DNA of 64,000 nt, taken from Acetivibrio cellulolyticus CD2 (GTDB lineage Bacteria > Bacillota > Clostridia > Acetivibrionales > Acetivibrionaceae). Under the pieces are notes generated by a model. That model did not search any database. It saw nothing but the letters and a program-made list of their open reading frames with translations, and was not told the DNA's origin. The stretch is taken from positions 1,548,930-1,612,929 of the forward strand of contig NZ_JH556653.1 in the NCBI RefSeq assembly GCF_000179595.2. The letters are read 5' to 3'. Made by a program: the position numbers and the translations under genes. Shown here piece after piece: positions 1 through 8,108 of this stretch (positions are counted from its first letter, which is position 1; every line of letters begins with the position of its first letter).

Positions 1-32
1 TTTAATTGTTTTGCTCGTTCCTTAATTTTCAT
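1..32 (-). CDS. Start of a leftward gene (first 10 codons only)
   Basis: A GGAGG ribosome binding site (38-42, complement) lies five bases before an ATG at 32. The visible residues are MKIKERAKQL, and the gene continues out of the window. A basic, amphipathic start of this kind is seen in small DUF1232/YkvA-type membrane proteins, but ten residues cannot establish a family. It would be transcribed away from the ABC operon to its right. Confidence 0.4.
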   Translation of the reverse strand, partial: MKIKERAKQL

Positions 33-232
33 TTTTGCCTCCAATTTTTACTCCCATCTTAAAAAAATACGTCTTGTTTATGCTTCCATTATTTAATATT
101 TTCATGTAGGTGTCAACATACCTTCATAAGTTCAGTTAACCGAACAAACTTCATTGATGATATTGTTTGGTATATCTGCTTTCCACAAGTAAAGGCCCCA
201 ATATCAATTTTAGAATATAAGTAAATTAACAA

Positions 233-261
233 TTTACTTTAGTAAAGTTATGAAGTATACT
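233..261 (+). promoter_or_regulatory. Probable sigma-A promoter of the amino-acid ABC operon, with nested palindromes
   Basis: TTTACT (233-238) and TATACT (256-261) are separated by 17 bases, 62 bases before the first gene's start. The -35 box sits inside two overlapping palindromes: gtaaatt/aatttac (221-237) and tttact/agtaaa (233-246). This is the usual position for a repressor operator; the regulator is unknown. Confidence 0.4.
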
Positions 262-323
262 GTTTATTATAAGTAGACATAAAACAACAAAGACAATTTA
301 TTTTGTGAAGGGATTGATATATT

Positions 324-1151
324 GTGAAAAGAAAGTTATCAATTAAGGTTTTGGCATGTGCAATGGCTGCAGCATTATTATTTGCAGGTTGCGGAAGTAC
401 AGATAAGGCATCAAGTTCAGTTGCAGATCAATCATGGGAAAAAGTAAAGGAAGCTGGTGTGCTTGTACTTGGCTTAGATGATAGTTTCCCTCCTATGGGT
501 TACAGAGACGATAATAATGAAATTGTAGGATATGATATTGACCTTGCAAAAGAAGTAGCTTCTCGTTTAGGTGTTGAATTAAAACTTCAGCCAATCAACT
601 GGGATTCAAAAGAGCAAGAACTTAATACAGGCAACATTGATTGTGTTTGGAATGGTTTTACTATGACAGATGATTTAAAGAAAAATTTATTATTTTCTGA
701 TGCATATATGAATAATCAACAGGTACTTGTTGTAATGGCAGATTCAAAATATAATTCAGAAGCAGACTTGGCAGGCAAATCTGTAGCATTGCAATCAGAT
801 TCTAGTGCAAAAGTTGCTTTGGATAGCAAAACAGATTTTAAAGCTTCTTTAAAAGAAGTTATTGAACTGGATAATTACACAACATGTCTTATGGATTTAG
901 AAAAAGGCGGTGTTGATGCGGTAGTTATGGATGAAATCGTAGCTAGATATTTTATTCAAATGAAGGGCTCGAAGTACAAAGTAATTGGAAATAGCCTAGC
1001 AGCTGAAGAATATGGAATAGGTTTCAGAAAAGCTGATGTAGCGCTAAAGACAAAGATTAATGATACCCTAAAGGAAATGGCTAAAGACGGTACAAATGCT
1101 AAGATATCAGATAAATGGTTTGGTAAGGATATTTCAACAATCGGAAAGTAA
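324..1151 (+). CDS. Amino-acid ABC transporter substrate-binding lipoprotein
   Basis: A 275-residue family-3 solute-binding protein that captures a polar amino acid outside the membrane and delivers it to the permease encoded next. The N-terminus is a lipoprotein signal: basic MKRK, a hydrophobic run, then lipobox FAGC with the acylated Cys at residue 23. The mature part shows the family's two-lobe pattern, including GLDDSFPPMGY, the GYDIDLAKEVA segment and a C-terminal DKWFG motif. The start is a GTG at 324, ten bases after AAGGGA. It is the first gene of a three-gene importer operon, but a 100-bp inverted-repeat element separates it from the permease. The exact substrate (cystine, glutamine or another) cannot be told from sequence. 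Confidence 0.92.
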   Translation: MKRKLSIKVLACAMAAALLFAGCGSTDKASSSVADQSWEKVKEAGVLVLGLDDSFPPMGYRDDNNEIVGYDIDLAKEVASRLGVELKLQPINWDSKEQELNTGNIDCVWNGFTMTDDLKKNLLFSDAYMNNQQVLVVMADSKYNSEADLAGKSVALQSDSSAKVALDSKTDFKASLKEVIELDNYTTCLMDLEKGGVDAVVMDEIVARYFIQMKGSKYKVIGNSLAAEEYGIGFRKADVALKTKINDTLKEMAKDGTNAKISDKWFGKDISTIGK

Positions 1152-1182
1152 ATTTTACAATTGCTAACTAAGAATTCTTATT

Positions 1183-1282
1183 AAGAGGCTGTTGCACAAT
1201 AGCACTCCACCCCATTATATGTAGGTTAGGAATAACCAATTACATGATATTGCGGCGAAGAAATGTTATGCAACAGCCTCTT
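1183..1282. repeat. 100-bp MITE-like element with 14-bp perfect terminal inverted repeats
   Basis: The 14-base sequence AAGAGGCTGTTGCA (1183-1196) recurs as its exact complement at 1269-1282, enclosing 72 bases that encode nothing. The GGCTGTTGCA ends resemble termini of some Firmicutes insertion sequences (from memory). TTAA occurs just outside the left end and, one base away, outside the right end. It sits between the binding-protein and permease genes, so the folded RNA could also act as a processing or attenuation structure. Confidence 0.6.
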
Positions 1283-1322
1283 TAAAACTGAGAACTTGTC
1301 TTTTATGAGAGGGGATTTTTGT

Positions 1323-1955
1323 ATGAAGCTGATTATGCTTTTATGTGATGGAATGGTTGTATCCATAGAGCTTTTTTTGCTGACTTTGATTTTCGCTCTT
1401 CCTTTAGGCCTTATTATTTCTTTTGGCAGGAGAGCAAAAAATAGAATAATTAGTGCTATTGCAGGTATATACATATCTATCATGAGAGGCACTCCACTTA
1501 TGTTGCAATTAGTTGTCGTATACTTCGGACCATATTATGTTTTTGGTGGAAAGATTGATAGATTTCCAGCTGCTGTAATTGCTTTAGTTCTTAATTATGC
1601 TGCATATTTTGCTGAGATATTCAGAGGCGGAATAGATTCTATACCAAAGGGCCAGTATGAAGCAGGGGAAGTTTTAGGTTTCACCAAGGTGCAGGTGTTT
1701 TTCAAGATAGTACTCCCACAAGTTGTAAAGAGAATATTGCCTGCAATAAGTAATGAGGTTATAACTTTAGTAAAGGATACTGCTTTGGTAACAGCAATTG
1801 GAGTTGCTGAAATGTTTAAAGCTGCCAATAATGAAATGACCAGGATAGGTTCAATGCAACCGGTATTTGTAGCAGGAGTTTTCTATTATGTAATGAATTT
1901 AATTATAGCCAAGCTTTTTGAATTTGCAGAGAAAAAGCTCAATTACTATAGATAA
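1323..1955 (+). CDS. Amino-acid ABC transporter permease
   Basis: A 210-residue inner-membrane permease of the HisM/GlnP type that forms the translocation channel of the importer. It has several hydrophobic helices and the conserved cytoplasmic EAA loop (EAGEVLGFTKVQVFFKIVLPQ region, roughly residues 110-135) that contacts the ATPase. I start it at ATG 1323, eight bases after AGAGGGG. The frame stays open upstream to 1263, but that stretch lies in the right arm of the 100-bp inverted-repeat element and has no ribosome binding site. The ATPase gene follows after 75 bases. One permease gene implies a homodimeric channel. Confidence 0.9.
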   Translation: MKLIMLLCDGMVVSIELFLLTLIFALPLGLIISFGRRAKNRIISAIAGIYISIMRGTPLMLQLVVVYFGPYYVFGGKIDRFPAAVIALVLNYAAYFAEIFRGGIDSIPKGQYEAGEVLGFTKVQVFFKIVLPQVVKRILPAISNEVITLVKDTALVTAIGVAEMFKAANNEMTRIGSMQPVFVAGVFYYVMNLIIAKLFEFAEKKLNYYR

Positions 1956-2030
1956 GGATTCTTGATAATTTATTAGGGAATATCCTTGAAGGAATTATAG
2001 TTTCACCGAAGAATCGGCGTGGAGGTTATT

Positions 2031-2792
2031 ATGAAAATGATAGAAGCATCAGATATATGCAAGAGTTTTGATGGAAATACCGTATTAAAGGGAATATCCT
2101 TTGAAGTAAATAAGGGTGAAGTAGTTGCCATAATTGGTCCATCTGGTTCAGGGAAAAGTACACTTCTGAGATGCATAACTCTGCTTGAAAAGATTGATTC
2201 AGGCAAAATTACAGTTGAAAATGAAATAATGGTTTCAACAAATGAAGCAGGAAGAGCGATTTATGCTGATAAGAATAAGTTAAGAAAAATCCGTTTGAAG
2301 CTAGGGCTGGTTTTTCAAAATTTTAATTTGTTTCCTCATTTTAATGTTATAAGAAATATAACTGAAGCACCTGTAAATGTTGCGGGAATTAACAAAGAAG
2401 AAGCTAAAAAATCTGCTCAAGAGCTTTTGGTTAAGATGGGTCTTGAGGATAAAGCAAATGCCTATCCCTGCAATCTGTCAGGTGGACAGTGTCAAAGGGT
2501 TGCTATAGCAAGGGCTCTGGCATTAAATCCAGATGTTCTGTTCTTTGATGAGCCTACATCTGCACTGGACCCTGAGCTGACTATGGAGGTTTTGAAGGTA
2601 ATAAGAAATCTTGCCCAGGAGCACATGACTATGGTAGTTGTAACTCATGAAATGGGCTTTGCCAGAGAAGTAGCTGATAGAGTTATTTTTATGGATAATG
2701 GTGTTATAGTAGAAGAGGGCACACCTGAGGAGGTTTTCTCCAATCCTTCTAACGAGAGAACAAGGGCTTTTATCAAGGGGTTTGATAAATAG
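2031..2792 (+). CDS. Amino-acid ABC transporter ATP-binding protein
   Basis: A 253-residue ABC ATPase that powers the importer from the cytoplasmic face. All nucleotide-binding elements are present: Walker [10 protein letters not shown] (36-44), Q-loop in [12 protein letters not shown], signature [10 protein letters not shown], Walker [13 protein letters not shown] and H-loop VVTHEM. It belongs to the polar amino-acid uptake group (GlnQ/HisP-like), typically 240-255 residues. ATG 2031 follows GGAGG by five bases; the frame could also begin at GTG 2019, but that codon precedes the ribosome binding site. Confidence 0.93.
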   Translation: MKMIEASDICKSFDGNTVLKGISFEVNKGEVVAIIGPSGSGKSTLLRCITLLEKIDSGKITVENEIMVSTNEAGRAIYADKNKLRKIRLKLGLVFQNFNLFPHFNVIRNITEAPVNVAGINKEEAKKSAQELLVKMGLEDKANAYPCNLSGGQCQRVAIARALALNPDVLFFDEPTSALDPELTMEVLKVIRNLAQEHMTMVVVTHEMGFAREVADRVIFMDNGVIVEEGTPEEVFSNPSNERTRAFIKGFDK

Positions 2793-2856
2793 GATCTTTA
2801 ATTAGTGCACAAGCCAATTTTTCTCTGCACTATACTTGTAAGTATAAGAGCAACTA

Positions 2857-2900
2857 AGCTTCTGCCTTTACCAAGTGCTAGGCGCAAGCTAAGTTTTTCT
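2857..2900 (+). terminator. Possible terminator after the ABC operon
   Basis: An imperfect stem (agcttctgcc with ggcgcaagct, two mismatches) is followed by AAGTTTTTCT. It lies 65 bases after the ATPase stop codon. The stem is weak, so this is tentative. Confidence 0.35.
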
Positions 2901-2995
2901 ATAACAAATGTTTAGAAGGACTATCATTATAACTCGCTTCTCATAAAACAACATTAATGCATTAAACAAGTAGAAGGTACAAAAATTTTTCAAAT

Positions 2996-4678
2996 CTATA
3001 CTGAGGCTATTTTGACCTCTTTACCTTTAAAGGCAATTCCCAGTTTAACAATATCATTTATACCAAGAGACTTGAGTTCACAATCGTATCTCTTTTCTTC
3101 TATCTGCTTTAATGCCATATTCAGCGCTTGATCTATTGACTCATTTTTCAGCTGGCTAGCCTTTTTAAACTCGATAATTATTCCTTTTTTGCTCTTATCT
3201 TTTGGGATAATCATCACATCATATCTTCCAAATCCGGATTCTCTGTTAGACTTAATATCGTATTCCTTATCAATATAGACAAGCATTCCCAATACAAACG
3301 CATGATAAAAGCTTTCCGAATTATCCTCACGCAAATCATTATAGCTTAAAGTATTCATAACGGTATATGCAAATATTTCATAAAAGGTATCTATGTCACC
3401 TGTGAGCAAACTTTTAATCATCTGCTCAACACTTCCGCCCTTTATGGTTTCATCAAACCAGTCCTGCATCATGTTTCTGAAAAAGTAGTGAACTTCTTTG
3501 TTTGGAACTTTTAAAGTGCAATAAACGCCATCTTCTTTTAAGTTCAGTTTTATAGGTTTAAGATAACCGCTCATAAGCATAAACGACCATATGCTTTTAT
3601 CAGATTTATCAATCTGACTGTAAATGATATTTTCGTCTATTTTTACATTCTCAATTGTACCGCCTTCAATTATATCCTTTATGCTCAGCTGTATCTTATT
3701 ATCGCCTTCCGTAGCAAGCTTCCTTATTATTGCATTTCCGCTTGTGTTTATCCAATAGGGCTCTAAATGGCCTTTGTTGATATACATTATAATTGACCAT
3801 GGATTATATATTACTGTCTGCCTCTTTTTACCAAAAAGATAACCATCATACCACTGGGCTACTTTGTCCATGCTTTCTTCAATTTTGTAATATTTTAATA
3901 CTTCCTCAACTTCTTCATGGGTAAAGCCAAAATACTCACTGTAGCTGTCACTTAATATAGTGCTTACATTTAAATTATTCATATCACTAAAGATACTTTC
4001 TTTAGCCACTCTGAAAATACCCGTCAGAATGCCTTTCTGAAGGTAGAGATTGTTCTTAAACCCGGAATTCATAAAAGCCTTCATAAATTCTATTGCCTCT
4101 ACCCAGTGTCCATGTATATAGGCTTCATTTAAAAAAGTATCGTACTCATCCAGTAATATATAAGGCTTCTGCTTATGATAGTTGTATAACGCCTTTGACA
4201 GAAGCTCCAAACTATTTATGTAATCCTCGGTTTGAGCTTTACCATTATATATCTTCTCGAAAGTCTCTTTATCTTTTCCTTCAATTGCATTTGATTTAAG
4301 TATGTAGGAATGCCTTATAAACTCTGATGAAATCGCGTTTTTGATCAAAGCCAGATTAATATTCCAGTCGCTCATTTTTACATTCTTAAAAGTCAATGTA
4401 ATTACCGGATACTTTCCTTGCTCATTAATATATGCCTCACCCTGCTGCCATATCTTGTATTCTTTAAAGAGAAAGCTTGTATCCTCTTCAGTCTTTTCAA
4501 AAAAGTATCGTAAAAGTGACATATTCAAGGTCTTTCCAAATCTTCTCGGGCGTGCAATCAGAACCACCTCTGAACTATCATCAATTATCTCTTTTATAAA
4601 TAATGATTTATCAACAAAATAGAGATCATTTTCTACAATCTTTTTAAAATCATCTACACCAATTGGTTGACGCTTCAT
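2996..4678 (-). CDS. AAA-ATPase-like protein with C-terminal PD-(D/E)XK nuclease-like domain
   Basis: 560 residues with the two-domain build of the AAA-ATPase_like / PDDEXK_9 (formerly DUF1703) proteins. The N-terminal part has the family opening IGVDDFKKIVENDLYFVDKS, a P-loop RPRRFGKT (43-50) and a Walker B-like ILLDEYD near residue 175. The C-terminal part carries RYDVMII...GIIIEFKKA (about 482-504), which fits the D...ExK core of the nuclease fold. The family is common and multicopy in cellulolytic clostridia and Bacteroidetes. Its function is not established; defence or mobile-element roles have been suggested. It has its own strong promoter and is monocistronic. A 40-bp ghost of a second copy lies at 6772-6812. 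Confidence 0.88.
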   Translation of the reverse strand: MKRQPIGVDDFKKIVENDLYFVDKSLFIKEIIDDSSEVVLIARPRRFGKTLNMSLLRYFFEKTEEDTSFLFKEYKIWQQGEAYINEQGKYPVITLTFKNVKMSDWNINLALIKNAISSEFIRHSYILKSNAIEGKDKETFEKIYNGKAQTEDYINSLELLSKALYNYHKQKPYILLDEYDTFLNEAYIHGHWVEAIEFMKAFMNSGFKNNLYLQKGILTGIFRVAKESIFSDMNNLNVSTILSDSYSEYFGFTHEEVEEVLKYYKIEESMDKVAQWYDGYLFGKKRQTVIYNPWSIIMYINKGHLEPYWINTSGNAIIRKLATEGDNKIQLSIKDIIEGGTIENVKIDENIIYSQIDKSDKSIWSFMLMSGYLKPIKLNLKEDGVYCTLKVPNKEVHYFFRNMMQDWFDETIKGGSVEQMIKSLLTGDIDTFYEIFAYTVMNTLSYNDLREDNSESFYHAFVLGMLVYIDKEYDIKSNRESGFGRYDVMIIPKDKSKKGIIIEFKKASQLKNESIDQALNMALKQIEEKRYDCELKSLGINDIVKLGIAFKGKEVKIASV

Positions 4679-4716
4679 AAAATGTACCTCTTTTTCTTGT
4701 TTAAAATTATACCCTT

Positions 4717-4745
4717 ATTATATACACTTTTATTGGCTCTATCAA
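4717..4745 (-). promoter_or_regulatory. Promoter of the AAA-ATPase-like gene
   Basis: On the complement TTGATA (4740-4745) and a perfect TATAAT (4717-4722) are 17 bases apart and end about 40 bases before the start codon at 4678. An overlapping second TATAAT occurs at about 4704-4709. Confidence 0.65.
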
Positions 4746-4827
4746 CTCATCCAAAATATTAATATTACAATTTACTTTGGGAGACAAAACAGAACGTAAA
4801 AGCATGATCAACTATTCTGTTAAAATT

Positions 4828-5778
4828 TCATGTGCCGGAGTTTATCTTGTTCACTAACCATTCACCTGCATTGCTGTTGAAGGATTTGGATATTGTAATT
4901 ATATCTTCCATATTTATTGCACCGTCTTCCTTAACGTCACCAGTCCATAATGATATCGGTGCTGACTGTGTTGACAGCTCCTTATCTGAATTTACAGAAA
5001 TATTGGTTATCTTCCTTGTAAGATAACAAGGTTTTGAAATTTTAATGTTATAGGTTCCGGCAGGTACATCTTTTATTTCAAAATATCCGTTAGTGTCAGC
5101 TAAAGCATAAAAAGCAGTTCCCTCCAGTTTAACTATAAACCCTTGTCTTGCCTTTGGTCCTGTTGCAGTACTCACTAGAAAATCCGGTTCAATATAGCCT
5201 GAAAACTTATAAGCATCTTGTGTTGGCACTTCAGAATTGTGGATATAAACTATTCCATCATTAAGTGTAGTAATTAAAATATTAAATGAGCGATCAGCAA
5301 AAGAGGCATTATTTATTTTAATAGGAGTTTTATCTGAGTTACCTGTTATTTTAAAGATAAGGTTTGCAAGTACTCCGTCCGAGTTGATATAGCATTCTCC
5401 CATAAAGGGATCAAAAGTGAAAATTTCTATTTTTCCATCACTTTTCTTGTTTACTCCATATTCTAATTTAGCTTCTTTAATTAATGGCCCAGCTTCTCCT
5501 GAAACATACTCCAATTGAGTCGGATCATAGGTGATTATCATATCAACCGTTTCGATTTCATAAGGAGAAACATTAACAAAACTTATTGGTATTGTCACAA
5601 GATCACCAACTTTTCCTTCAATTGAACCGATATTAACCTTAATGTCTGTGGGAGTTGCAAAAATTGTCACCATACCGGAATTAATTATCGGATATACAGG
5701 ATCTAAATGTAGATCACCAAATATAGATTCTTTTATTTCTAAGAAAACCACCCTCTTTGCAGGTGGTTTTTTTGTCAT
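4828..5778 (-). CDS. Cohesin-like / half-dockerin protein, probably a damaged cellulosome-type gene
   Basis: 316 codons are open. Residues about 45-178 resemble a cohesin module (IKVNIGSIEGKVGDLVTIP opening, then ITYDPTQLEYV and a ...GVLANLIFKITG strand). Residues about 190-272 form a carboxypeptidase-regulatory-like beta domain (ADTNGYFEIKDVPAGTYNIK). The end carries one degenerate dockerin repeat, GDVKEDGAINMEDI, in which the usual Asn at the third calcium position is Lys. The second dockerin repeat is missing; the frame stops after NKINSGT. There is no signal peptide or ribosome binding site, and the first residues are encoded by a terminator hairpin (5744-5770). Such proteins are normally exported, so this is likely a 5'- and 3'-truncated remnant. 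Confidence 0.6.
   Translation of the reverse strand: MTKKPPAKRVVFLEIKESIFGDLHLDPVYPIINSGMVTIFATPTDIKVNIGSIEGKVGDLVTIPISFVNVSPYEIETVDMIITYDPTQLEYVSGEAGPLIKEAKLEYGVNKKSDGKIEIFTFDPFMGECYINSDGVLANLIFKITGNSDKTPIKINNASFADRSFNILITTLNDGIVYIHNSEVPTQDAYKFSGYIEPDFLVSTATGPKARQGFIVKLEGTAFYALADTNGYFEIKDVPAGTYNIKISKPCYLTRKITNISVNSDKELSTQSAPISLWTGDVKEDGAINMEDIITISKSFNSNAGEWLVNKINSGT
5744..5775. terminator. Bidirectional intrinsic terminator after the alpha/beta hydrolase gene
   Basis: A perfect 9-bp stem, AAAACCACC (5744-5752) with GGTGGTTTT (5762-5770), has a 9-base loop and a run of seven T on the + side. It starts 20 bases beyond the hydrolase stop codon, so it should end that leftward transcript. It overlaps the first codons of the cohesin-type frame. 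Confidence 0.7.
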
Positions 5779-5789
5779 ATAATAGTATT

Positions 5790-6746
5790 TCAGTTAATTC
5801 CATTAAGAAACTGTCGGGTTAGCTCAGAAATTTTATCGACGTTGTTCAGGTATATAAAGTGTGATCCATCCAGAATTTCATAGTTATCCTCAGCTCCAAC
5901 ACGTTCAAGATGTTGTGTCTGATACTCTTGTGGAGTGACTTTAATCTGACTGTTTTTCGTTTCGTAAGTCTGCTTTGAAATAATCTTAAAAAACGGAACC
6001 TTCTCTTTGGGATATATTAGGTTGTGTGCCGCCTTGATATATTCTGTGGAATTGGTTATCTGAGCCAAAGTGTTGTCATTCATAGGAAATCCGGCGTAAA
6101 TGATCAGATCGCTGATTTCTTTTTCAGTATATCCATATGAAAGAAGCTTGGTTTTATTTGTGGCAATTGGGGCAAGAAGAGATGTAAATCCTATAGCTTG
6201 CTGAACCTTTGCAACGCCGAGAAGAGATTTTACAAAACCGGGCATATCATCGCCGATATAGGCAGTTGAAGTACCATCAAGCGATATGATTGCTTCCACT
6301 TCATCGGGATATGTTGAAGCATAATATTCACTGTAGACGCTTGATATCGAATGTGGCATCAAGACATACGGACTTTTTATCCCAGCATTGAACAATACCT
6401 TGCGTATTTCTTCCACATAGTTCTGACAGGTGCGTTCTCGCTGTGTTTGGCTGCTAAATCCAACTCCGAAATACTCTACGCATACAACCGTATAATCCTC
6501 GCTTAGTTTACGCATTAAAGGCCCGAAATCTGCCGATGGCAGAGAAACACCCATTCCCGGAAGCAGGACAATAGTTTTGTCACCGTTTCCCATTTTTGTA
6601 ATATGCATAGTTTTATTAAAAACATCAAGCATTTCACCATAAGGCTTTATTTGTTCCATTTTGCTTTTGAAATAAGTCGCATGCATAATTGTGCCGATTA
6701 ACACGAATACCAAAATGACGGAAATTGTAATAATGAAAACTGTCAT
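5790..6746 (-). CDS. Membrane-anchored alpha/beta hydrolase
   Basis: 318 residues. An N-terminal hydrophobic helix (about 2-24) would anchor the protein in the membrane with the enzyme outside. The rest is an alpha/beta hydrolase: oxyanion-hole region VLLPGMGVSLPS, nucleophile elbow MPHSISS near residue 128 (PHSIS in place of the usual GHSxG), ISLDGTS strand and catalytic His in GSHFIYL near residue 292. Substrate unknown; an ester or lactone is likely. ATG 6746 is preceded by AAGGAG. A terminator follows directly and the gene appears to be transcribed alone. Confidence 0.8.
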   Translation of the reverse strand: MTVFIITISVILVFVLIGTIMHATYFKSKMEQIKPYGEMLDVFNKTMHITKMGNGDKTIVLLPGMGVSLPSADFGPLMRKLSEDYTVVCVEYFGVGFSSQTQRERTCQNYVEEIRKVLFNAGIKSPYVLMPHSISSVYSEYYASTYPDEVEAIISLDGTSTAYIGDDMPGFVKSLLGVAKVQQAIGFTSLLAPIATNKTKLLSYGYTEKEISDLIIYAGFPMNDNTLAQITNSTEYIKAAHNLIYPKEKVPFFKIISKQTYETKNSQIKVTPQEYQTQHLERVGAEDNYEILDGSHFIYLNNVDKISELTRQFLNGIN

Positions 6747-6771
6747 AACTTTTTTCTCCTTTTACATTCAA

Positions 6772-6812
6772 TTATTTTTCAGCTTACTAGCCTTTTTTAA
6801 ACTCAATAATTA
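6772..6812 (-). pseudogene. 40-bp ghost of a second AAA-ATPase-like/PD-(D/E)XK gene
   Basis: This stretch matches 3142-3180, inside the nuclease-like domain of the AAA-ATPase-like gene, in the same orientation. About 35 of 39 bases are identical, with one extra base that shifts the frame after the IIEFKK codons. Nothing recognisable of the gene continues on either side. It lies just upstream of the hydrolase gene's ribosome binding site. Confidence 0.55.
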
Positions 6813-6830
6813 ATAAAATAAATATAAAAT

Positions 6831-6864
6831 AAAAAAATTAGCGGCCTTCATTCCTGAAAGCCGC
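6831..6864 (-). terminator. Intrinsic terminator of tRNA-Pro
   Basis: On the complement a 10-bp stem (gcggctttca / tgaaggccgc, one G-U pair) with a GGAA loop is followed by TAATTTTTTT. It begins ten bases beyond the tRNA's CCA end. Confidence 0.85.
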
Positions 6865-6873
6865 CGTTTTCAC

Positions 6874-6949
6874 TGGTCGGAGTATGGAGATTTGAACTCC
6901 AGGCCTCTTGGTCCCGAACCAAGCGCGCTACCATCTGCGCTATACCCCG
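6874..6949 (-). tRNA. tRNA-Pro (anticodon CGG)
   Basis: The complement folds as a complete 76-base cloverleaf: acceptor stem CGGGGTA/TACTCCG (one G-U pair), D stem GCGC/GCGC, anticodon arm CTTGG-TTCGGGA-CCAAG, variable loop AGGCC, and T arm TGGAG-TTCAAAT-CTCCA. The discriminator base is A and the 3' CCA is encoded. The anticodon CGG reads the rare proline codon CCG. Confidence 0.95.
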
Positions 6950-6975
6950 AAAACTACATATATATTTTACCAGCA

Positions 6976-7101
6976 TTATTTCATCTTATCAATATTAATT
7001 TTTTCTAATTTAACCTTTTCAAGCTTATTCTTTATCTGTATAACTAAGTCTATGCAATTATCTGAGGGTGTTTTTTTTCTATCCACCATACGATTGCCCA
7101 T
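6976..7101 (-). CDS. Short unassigned reading frame (41 codons)
   Basis: An ATG at 7101 opens a 41-residue, lysine-rich, amphipathic frame ending IDKMK. There is no ribosome binding site and I recognise no family. It falls between the anti-sigma terminator and tRNA-Pro. It may be the tail of a lost gene or a chance frame. Confidence 0.2.
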   Translation of the reverse strand: MGNRMVDRKKTPSDNCIDLVIQIKNKLEKVKLEKINIDKMK

Positions 7102-7128
7102 GCCATCAAGCTTGAAAGTATTGTAAAT

Positions 7129-7183
7129 GAAAAAATATCGCAGACGGCTCTTTACTCAATTGTAAATACCGCTGCGATATATA
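7129..7183 (-). terminator. Terminator of the sigma/anti-sigma operon
   Basis: A long hairpin with a perfect 9-bp outer stem, ATATCGCAG/CTGCGATAT, and further pairing inside (GG/CC, TTTAC/GTAAA) around a TCAATT loop. Reading leftward it is followed by TTTTTTCATT, about 45 bases beyond the anti-sigma stop codon. Confidence 0.7.
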
Positions 7184-7226
7184 AAATTGCTACTTCCAAA
7201 AATCAGGACCAATCACTATGCTCCCT

Positions 7227-8108
7227 TTACTTTTTTTGTTTACTATGAAGGCTCTCAGCTATCATTTTAAGGTTGGCCTTTGTATCTTTGCCCAGAGTAG
7301 TTGAGCGTATTGCATATTGCGTTATACTGCCATTTTGATTTTCCAGCCAGGTGATCTCTCCTATACCATTATGCTCGCAATAAATAGCTTCAAAGTTATT
7401 TATATTTATTTTGTCAGCCTTCTGACCGCTATTCATCTGATAAATATCTGTTGAAGGGTAGTCAAAAAGAACTGATACGAATATTGATGTTTCACCATTT
7501 TTATAGGTAAGAGAATAACTTGATATTTCATTTGAAGGTTCAAGTACCTTAAATATATAGTCCTTATTTGTAATTTTGCTTTCTGCTATGAGGTCGGCTG
7601 AATAGGAATCAGGGAATTTGTTATTGTAGTCTGCCTCACTGAAAGTATACCCCTCTGGCAACACATCAGGGGATTTGAATCTATCCCCGATTTTTTCTGA
7701 AATCTCATCAATACTCCTTACAGCTGTCGATTTTAGATGTAATATAATCGAATTCTTTGGATTGTTATGCACCTTCATAACAGCAAGAGCTTTACCACGT
7801 TCGAGCTTATCGAACTCCTCCTGGTAAATTTCCTGAGGTATGTAATCACCACCGTTTATGATCTGGAACTTATAGGGTATATTTCCAGGACCATTGAGAT
7901 CCAAAATCTTCACAGCCGCAAACCCTACTGAACTAATCAGAACTAGTGCAACTAATATGCCTATAATTATTTTTTTTCGCATAAACAACACTCCTTTATC
8001 CTTCCTATCGTAAATTTCACTCATGACCGCTTGTGTCACGTCAATAGGAGGCAAGCTTATCTGATCAAATGCCTTCTTTATTTCATCAATTGATTGTGAA
8101 TCCTTCAT
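7227..8108 (-). CDS. Membrane anti-sigma factor with DUF4367-like sensor domain
   Basis: 293 residues. A short cytoplasmic N-terminus (about 1-43, ISLPPIDVTQAVMSEIYDR) precedes one transmembrane helix (about 44-66) and a large extracytoplasmic domain. The C-terminal part (ADKININNFEAIYCEHNGIGEITWLENQNG, ending in a MIAESL helix) resembles the DUF4367 domains seen in clostridial anti-sigma proteins. It overlaps the preceding sigma-factor gene by 23 bases, so the two are translationally coupled. The expected role is to hold the sigma factor at the membrane until an outside signal is sensed. The ligand is unknown. It lacks the classical zinc-binding anti-sigma motif. Confidence 0.75.
   Translation of the reverse strand: MKDSQSIDEIKKAFDQISLPPIDVTQAVMSEIYDRKDKGVLFMRKKIIIGILVALVLISSVGFAAVKILDLNGPGNIPYKFQIINGGDYIPQEIYQEEFDKLERGKALAVMKVHNNPKNSIILHLKSTAVRSIDEISEKIGDRFKSPDVLPEGYTFSEADYNNKFPDSYSADLIAESKITNKDYIFKVLEPSNEISSYSLTYKNGETSIFVSVLFDYPSTDIYQMNSGQKADKININNFEAIYCEHNGIGEITWLENQNGSITQYAIRSTTLGKDTKANLKMIAESLHSKQKK

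Noticed and set aside
1263..1322. An upstream start for the amino-acid permease
   Set aside because: The added residues come from the inverted-repeat arm and lack a ribosome binding site; ATG 1323 has a good one.
2996..4678. The AAA-ATPase-like/PD-(D/E)XK gene as part of a multi-gene defence system
   Set aside because: No partner genes (effectors, restriction subunits, recombinases) are adjacent and it has its own promoter; the evidence supports only a stand-alone gene.
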